From Neopestalotiopsis rosae (lineage: Eukaryota > Ascomycota > Sordariomycetes > Amphisphaeriales > Sporocadaceae): a DNA stretch of 64,000 nucleotides. Shown one piece after another: positions 59,353 through 64,000 of the stretch (position 1 is the first letter of the stretch; the number at the start of each line of letters is the position of its first letter). The stretch spans positions 3,162,001 through 3,226,000 of the forward strand of contig JALGAS010000004.1 of assembly GCA_023078685.1 (NCBI GenBank), read 5' to 3'. Made by a program: the position numbers and the translations under genes. The notes below the pieces were generated by a model, which did no database searches, was not told the DNA's origin, and saw only the letters and a list, made by a program, of their open reading frames with translations.

Positions 59353-62235
59353 TTAAATGCCCGAATCCTCCTGAACAATGGCCTTGGCAGTCTGGTATTC
59401 ACTCCAAGCCTCACAAGTATCTTGCAGACCATCGGTATCGACAGTCTCCATGATCTCGCTTGACCGTTCAATGAACTGTAGAGCGAAACCTTCGCTGGTG
59501 TGCCAGCCAATGTGGCAGTGCATGAGCCAAGCTCCGGGGTTGTCGGTATAGAAGGCAATAGCCACATAGCCGCTACCGGGAAGCATGGCGACGTCTCTTC
59601 GGGGTGGGTTATCAGTATTAAGGGTGATGCTGTCATCGAATGAACCACTGCCCTGGGCGAGGATGACGAAGTCATGGCCATGAAGATGGATAGGGTGGGA
59701 GACGGGCATGTTGGTCTCGATAACGAGATAGACCCAAACGTTGGCTTCATCCAAAGTGATAACTGCGTTGCTGTCCTCGAACTCGGTGACGTTGTTGTAG
59801 AGTTGAAGCAGAGACGGGTCAGCCCAGTCGGTAATCATAGTGGTAGAGTTGACTATTGGGGTCCAACGCGTTAGTGATATGATTAGATCATAATGAATCA
59901 TGCGTAACTTACGGAACCATCTGAATCCTCCACCGTTGTAAGGAGAGACTGAAGCTACTTCCACTGTTCCTGTGTTGCTGAGGGTGACTGTCTGAGAGAC
60001 GTAGGGCACAAGGTTATCAGTCTCGTCATCGCAAGCGTCGGTGTAGTCATAGCCGGTTGTGGTCGGGAGAGTGTTTGAGCCCTCATAGTAAATGGCACCC
60101 TTGATGTTGGTCTTCATGGTGTTGGTACTGCAGCTAGCCATTGGGATACTGCGCATCCAAAAGCTATCGGCGACCGCAGCCTGGTCTGCTGTGACGATGA
60201 CATCGTAGCGTTGGCCTGTAATATTCTTATCAGCACTTTGTATTTGATTACCAACATATGTGCTCATGGTGTATCTTGACTGAGCTCAATGGAAGGCTTC
60301 AAGGCACAAGGGTTCTTACCTCCTCCAAGAGTAATGATCTCGGCAGTATAGGGTACAATGGGAACAAAGTCACTAGCAATGACGGTAAGAGTGTGGTTGT
60401 CGATGCTAAACTTGAAGCTAGAGTCAATGGCTCCGTTGACGATCCTCAGTCGATACGAAGTACCAGGGGTGAATGTCGTGTTCCATCGTTCTCCCGTCTG
60501 CGAACTATCGTCATCATCTCCGTACACGTTCATGCCGTTGATCAATCCGTTGTCTTGGTTTGGTGGACCACTTGTCTCAGCTTGGATGAAAAGCTCATCA
60601 GGAGTCTGATGAGTCCAATCGTTCAAGAAGACGATACCGGCATCCACGTCGTAGTTGGCCGTTGCTGGACCGTTGATGACGATGGGACCGAACACGCCTT
60701 GCCATGCCTGAAGAGCAAAGTGCGAGTGATACCAAGAAGTACCGTATTGGGTGGCCCGCCATTTGTAAGTAACACTGTTTCCGGGAGGTACGGGGCACTG
60801 GGTAATAGACGAAACTCCATCCTGGTCATTTGTGTAGTTTTGGCGAATTCCATGAAAGTGCAACGAAGTTCCGTTCACGGAAGTGGTCAAGGCGTTGGTG
60901 AGATGAACAATAACATTGTCACCTGGTGTCATGGTCAGTAAAAGTCAGAAAAGAGGAAAGAATGGAAAGCCACGAACCCCAATCAGCAGTAATGGTGGGA
61001 CCTGGGAAACTGCCGTTGATGGTTTGTCCATATCGGGTGACTCCGTCAGGAGCAACAGTGCCTTCAGTAAGCTCAAACCAGTATTCACGGGTAACACCAG
61101 TTTCTGGGACCTCAGTGTAGTAGTCGGTGGAAATATCGAAGTCATCACCCCACTCAGAACGAGTTGATGCCGTGTTACCGAACGTAGGTGATGCAGTCGA
61201 CGAACTGGTAGTAGAAGACACGCTTGATGATGAGGCGCTTGATGATGAGACACTTGCAGTGGAAGCAGTTCCAGAGGAAGCAGAGCTAGTGGAAGCAGTG
61301 CCAGTAGAAGCGGTTCCAGATGAAGCAGTACCGGAAGAAGTGGTATCGGAAGAGGCAGTGACTGAAGAGGCAGTACCAGTAGAGGCAGTGCCAGAGGAAG
61401 CAGTGCCGGTGGAAGCAGTGCCGGAGATAGCACTGGAAGAAGCAGTTCCAGAAGAGGTATTGGCAGTAGAAACAGTTTGAGTGGAGGCGGTTCCGGAGGA
61501 AACACTTCCAGTAGAAACGGAGCTGGAGGAAACAATGCCAGAGGAAGCAGTACCCGAAGAAGCAGAGCCAGATGAGACAGTACCGGTAGAAGCAACGTCA
61601 GAGGAAGCAGCTCCAGAAGAAACGGTGCTTGAAGAGACACTTCCAGAAGACACGGCGCCAGAGGAAGCAGTGCCGGAAGGAGTACTGTCAGAAGAGACGG
61701 TACCAGACGACACAGCTCCAGAAGAAACAGTATCAGAGGAGACTACTGCAGAGGAGATATATCCAGAAACAGTTCCAGTGGAGGCTTGTGCAGAAGAGGC
61801 GCCGACTGAGGTAACAACAGCCGAAGAGTGAGTTACCGATGAAGTGCATGTCGTAGAGACGCTTCCAGAGTGGCCATTTGTACCCTCAGAAAATGATACA
61901 GATGAGGGCGAAGCATTCTCAGAGGACTTGACTCCATAACTTGAGAATGATATAAAAGACGACTCTGATGGACGACTTGGAAGACCGGAGTCTGATACAG
62001 AGACTACCGAAGACTGGCTTGCCTTGGTAGAGTCGGATGGGTGGCCGCTAAGAGTTAAAGTAGGAGAGACGGTGGCGACGTTGTGGATTAGAGTTGAAGC
62101 ATAGTCGACCGTACCTGATATGGCAGATACGGTAGAATTGCTTGAAAGTGGTAAACGAGAGTGTTTATGGCAGGCTGCGTTGGCAAACGATGGAAGAGAG
62201 AGCAGAGCTCCGGCTGAAACTAAAGAAAACAACAT
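59353..62235 (-). CDS. Laccase with long Ser/Thr/Ala-repeat N-terminal domain
   Basis: A multicopper oxidase that oxidises phenols while reducing oxygen to water, outside the cell. Exons are 62235-60978, 60922-60320, 60215-59913 and 59852-59353, with introns of 55, 104 and 60 nt, giving 887 aa; family members are usually about 580-620. The signal peptide is LFSLVSAGALLSLPSFANA. Residues about 25-350 are Ser/Thr/Ala/Val-rich with SSGTA/SSGTV-type repeats at 148-350. The laccase core then starts near DISTDYYTEVPETGVTREYW. All four copper signatures are present: HFHGI, WYHSHF, HPIHLHGHDF and HCHIGWHTSEGF. The residue ten after the Cys is Phe, the high-redox-type axial position. The C terminus is DSGI, the ascomycete laccase plug. 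Intron joins restore GPTITADWG-DNVIVHL and GGG-QRYDVIV. A TATA-like box lies about 100 bp upstream. Confidence 0.95.
61180..61790 (-). repeat. Degenerate 15-nt repeat array in the laccase gene
   Basis: The array encodes imperfect five-residue units (SSGTA, SSGTV, STGTA, SSGAV) in tandem. On the opposite strand the same DNA reads as an open VEAVPEEAVP-like frame, which is a shadow. Such Ser/Thr arrays are usually O-mannosylated and vary in copy number. Confidence 0.85.
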
Positions 62236-63685
62236 TATGAAAGAACGAATGACTACCCGAACACAGCGATTCGAGAGAATGCTAAAGGAATGGACCGTTG
62301 AGATGGTTTCGAATTGAGGAGGAAAACCTCTGAAATTATTATACACGCGGGCCGTCGACCATGATGCTCAGTGTCCCGCTCGGCTATAGTGATCTAGATC
62401 CCGGGACAAGCCCCGACCGACCTCACTAACACCGAGAGGCATTGCTCGGAAGATGTGGGCTAGACTTTGCGAAGCTCTGAGCGTTGCGACCTGAGATCGC
62501 GGACCTGAGATTCGTGAATCCTTCTACCGTAGAATATGTGGAAATACAAGGTTACGCGTATTCATCGACTATTCTTGGAGCTAGCCATCGACTGAACACG
62601 AACTCCAAGGCTCCGTTCCGCTGCTAGCGCCAATGCTTGTCAACCCTCCAGCTTTTAGATGACATCCTAATCCGAAAAATTCGAGAGATGTTGTGGATGA
62701 ATCAGGAGCAGTGTGGACACCTGCGCAAAGCACTTGGTCCACCGTCTCCCGTATTCGACCTCTCTTCATAGAACCCCATGTCGCGGGGAGGTCCATGGAG
62801 GAGGCCTGCATAGGCAGTATGGGACCCACGCATAAATGGGGGGAGATGGATAGCCGCGGCGGAAAGATCTGCAAGATCTGCACAGTTTATTCGGTAGCCG
62901 CTGCAATCCAGATCATATCCCACACACATTCCCCTGATTTGCATCTACAAGGATTCAATTGGCCCATTTGTCTTCTCATTATTACTATGATGATTGAACT
63001 TTCTGCAATATCAAAACCATTACCCGTCACTGTAGACTTAATCATCCGTTGGAGCATTTCCGACAAGACCTCCTATTATTTTCGCTTGCATTCGCGTCCA
63101 GATCCACTTAGCTTCCAGCTCTGTCGACTAGTCTCTCAGCGACAAGAGGAAAACACGCAGGAATTCCGACGATACCATTCATAGCGAATGGTCTCGTGTC
63201 AGTGCGCTAGAATCGACTCGACTGAGACTTACCTAACTAAAAATGGACTACCGTTAAGGCCCGTGTGCTCGATAGAGTTCGGAATATCTGCCAAGGCCAA
63301 CGCTGGAGCCATGTTCGGTTACGGCTTCCGGGGTCCCCTAAGCGTCTCCGAAGCGTCGGGTCCTAGTACAATAGTAAAATAAAATGCATTCTGGGCTTTT
63401 GTCGATCAAAGCTTTAATGTGCTGCGGTAGAGCAAATACGATCAATTAGTTCTATGGACGCGTCATCTCAGAGGGAGCGTTCTTGGCATCGCTGAGTCAC
63501 GAGGGCGGAAGTCATACTTCGCAAAGTGTTATCCAGATATATACGCAGCTATTTCATTGCGCGCCTATTGCCAAACCAGATTACTGCAAACTGGCGATAA
63601 CATCACACTCATTTTTTCACCGACTAACTACAAAGTTTTCTTCTCATTCATTCGTTTTATCGTATTTCTCATCTCTTTGTTTACA
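62236..63685. other. Divergent intergenic region right of laccase
   Basis: Promoter and leader of the laccase gene on the left, promoter of the possible small gene on the right. A GTCCCG...CGGGAC inverted pair lies at about 62371-62406. The open frames at 62581-63184 on both strands lack domains. Confidence 0.45.
62336..62343 (-). promoter_or_regulatory. TATA-like box of the laccase gene
   Basis: TATAATAA on the minus strand lies about 100 bp before the laccase ATG at 62235. Position and sequence are suitable; no other core element was recognised. Confidence 0.45.
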
Positions 63686-63895
63686 ATGTTTGCCAAAGCC
63701 TTCCTTGTCGTGCCATTTGGCCTTGGCGCTGCAGCGGCTGCCATTCAGGGCAGAGCTACCGTCTCTAATGTCGGTCTTTATGCCTACGCATCATCCTCTT
63801 CGTATGTACTAGATACCTGTGAAACCACTTTGCTTTTCCAGTTTTCAGAAAGACTTTGTCTTTGAGAGTCTCTACACAACTCCATATTCTGTCTC
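63686..63895 (+). CDS. Possible small secreted protein (partial or short)
   Basis: The first exon 63686-63801 encodes a Met-Phe-Ala-Lys start followed by a hydrophobic, Ala-rich segment (FLVVPFGLGAAAAAI) typical of a signal peptide, then VSNVGLYAYASSS. A GTATGT donor is at 63802 and a TTTTCCAG acceptor ends at 63841. Joining there gives about 60 residues, but another acceptor a few bases on (TTTTCAG) changes the frame, so the end is uncertain and the gene may continue differently. No family is recognised. Confidence 0.3.
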
Positions 63896-64000
63896 AGAAG
63901 TCAATGTCTAGCTGTTGCCTATCTACCTGTTGCTTGATCGATTCGATACATCTCAATACTGTTTGAAGAGAATGGATTAGCTAACATATTTCTTACCATC

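Noticed and set aside
61127..61831. Long plus-strand frames rich in Glu, Val, Ala and Pro (VEAVPEEAVP-like repeats)
   Set aside because: They are the antisense reading of the laccase Ser/Thr repeat array. The repeat period keeps the opposite strand open, and the minus strand continues into a complete laccase.

Overview
The window is nuclear DNA from a filamentous ascomycete (Pezizomycotina, probably Sordariomycetes; the class is an inference). The evidence is many short introns (about 47-153 nt) with GTRNGT donors, CTAAC/CTAAT/CTGAC branch sites and YAG acceptors, a WOPR-family regulator of the Pac2/Gti1 type, an ascomycete laccase ending in DSGI, and a LaeA-like methyltransferase. All exon structures below were derived by hand from reading frame, splice signals and recalled family sequence. 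No search was run and no transcript data were available.

Layout. 1-5472: no supportable gene. 5473-6822 (-): WOPR transcription factor, followed upstream by a gene-free stretch of almost 15.7 kb. 22500-24182 (-): mitochondrial-type asparaginyl-tRNA synthetase. 25978-27194 (+): PARG-like/DUF2263-type protein with a Ser/Lys tail. 27195-34830: no supportable gene. 34831-38372 (-): SEC24, COPII cargo adaptor. 39353-42204 (+): CFT2/CPSF100, divergent from SEC24. 42511-43988 (-): ankyrin-repeat protein with an F-box-like start. 45647-46462 (+): seven-finger C2H2 protein with recent internal duplications. 47372-49136 (+): secreted GH43 exo-beta-1,3-galactanase-like enzyme with a CBM35-like tail. 49192-52740 (-): SF1 (UPF1/NAM7-like) helicase gene with two in-frame TAG codons, probably a pseudogene. 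54247-55749 (+): secreted FAD-dependent oxidoreductase. 55750-56130: AT-rich, RIP-like island. 56521-56907 (-): fragment of an unknown gene. 57378-58850 (-): LaeA/Umta-like methyltransferase. 59353-62235 (-): laccase with a long Ser/Thr/Ala repeat domain at the N terminus. 63686 to the right edge (+): possible small secreted protein.

The central block (SEC24, CFT2, AsnRS) is housekeeping. The right third is accessory: a secreted galactanase, a secreted oxidoreductase, a LaeA-like methyltransferase and a laccase lie among a decaying helicase and an AT-rich relic. This suits secreted plant-polymer or secondary-metabolite functions, but no backbone synthase is in view.

The most striking observation is in SEC24. 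Its reading frame across the conserved zinc-finger segment can only be closed by an exon of one nucleotide (C at 37298), flanked by a good acceptor and a GTGAGT donor. That base makes the conserved Tyr codon. Skipping it creates a TAA stop exactly at the junction.
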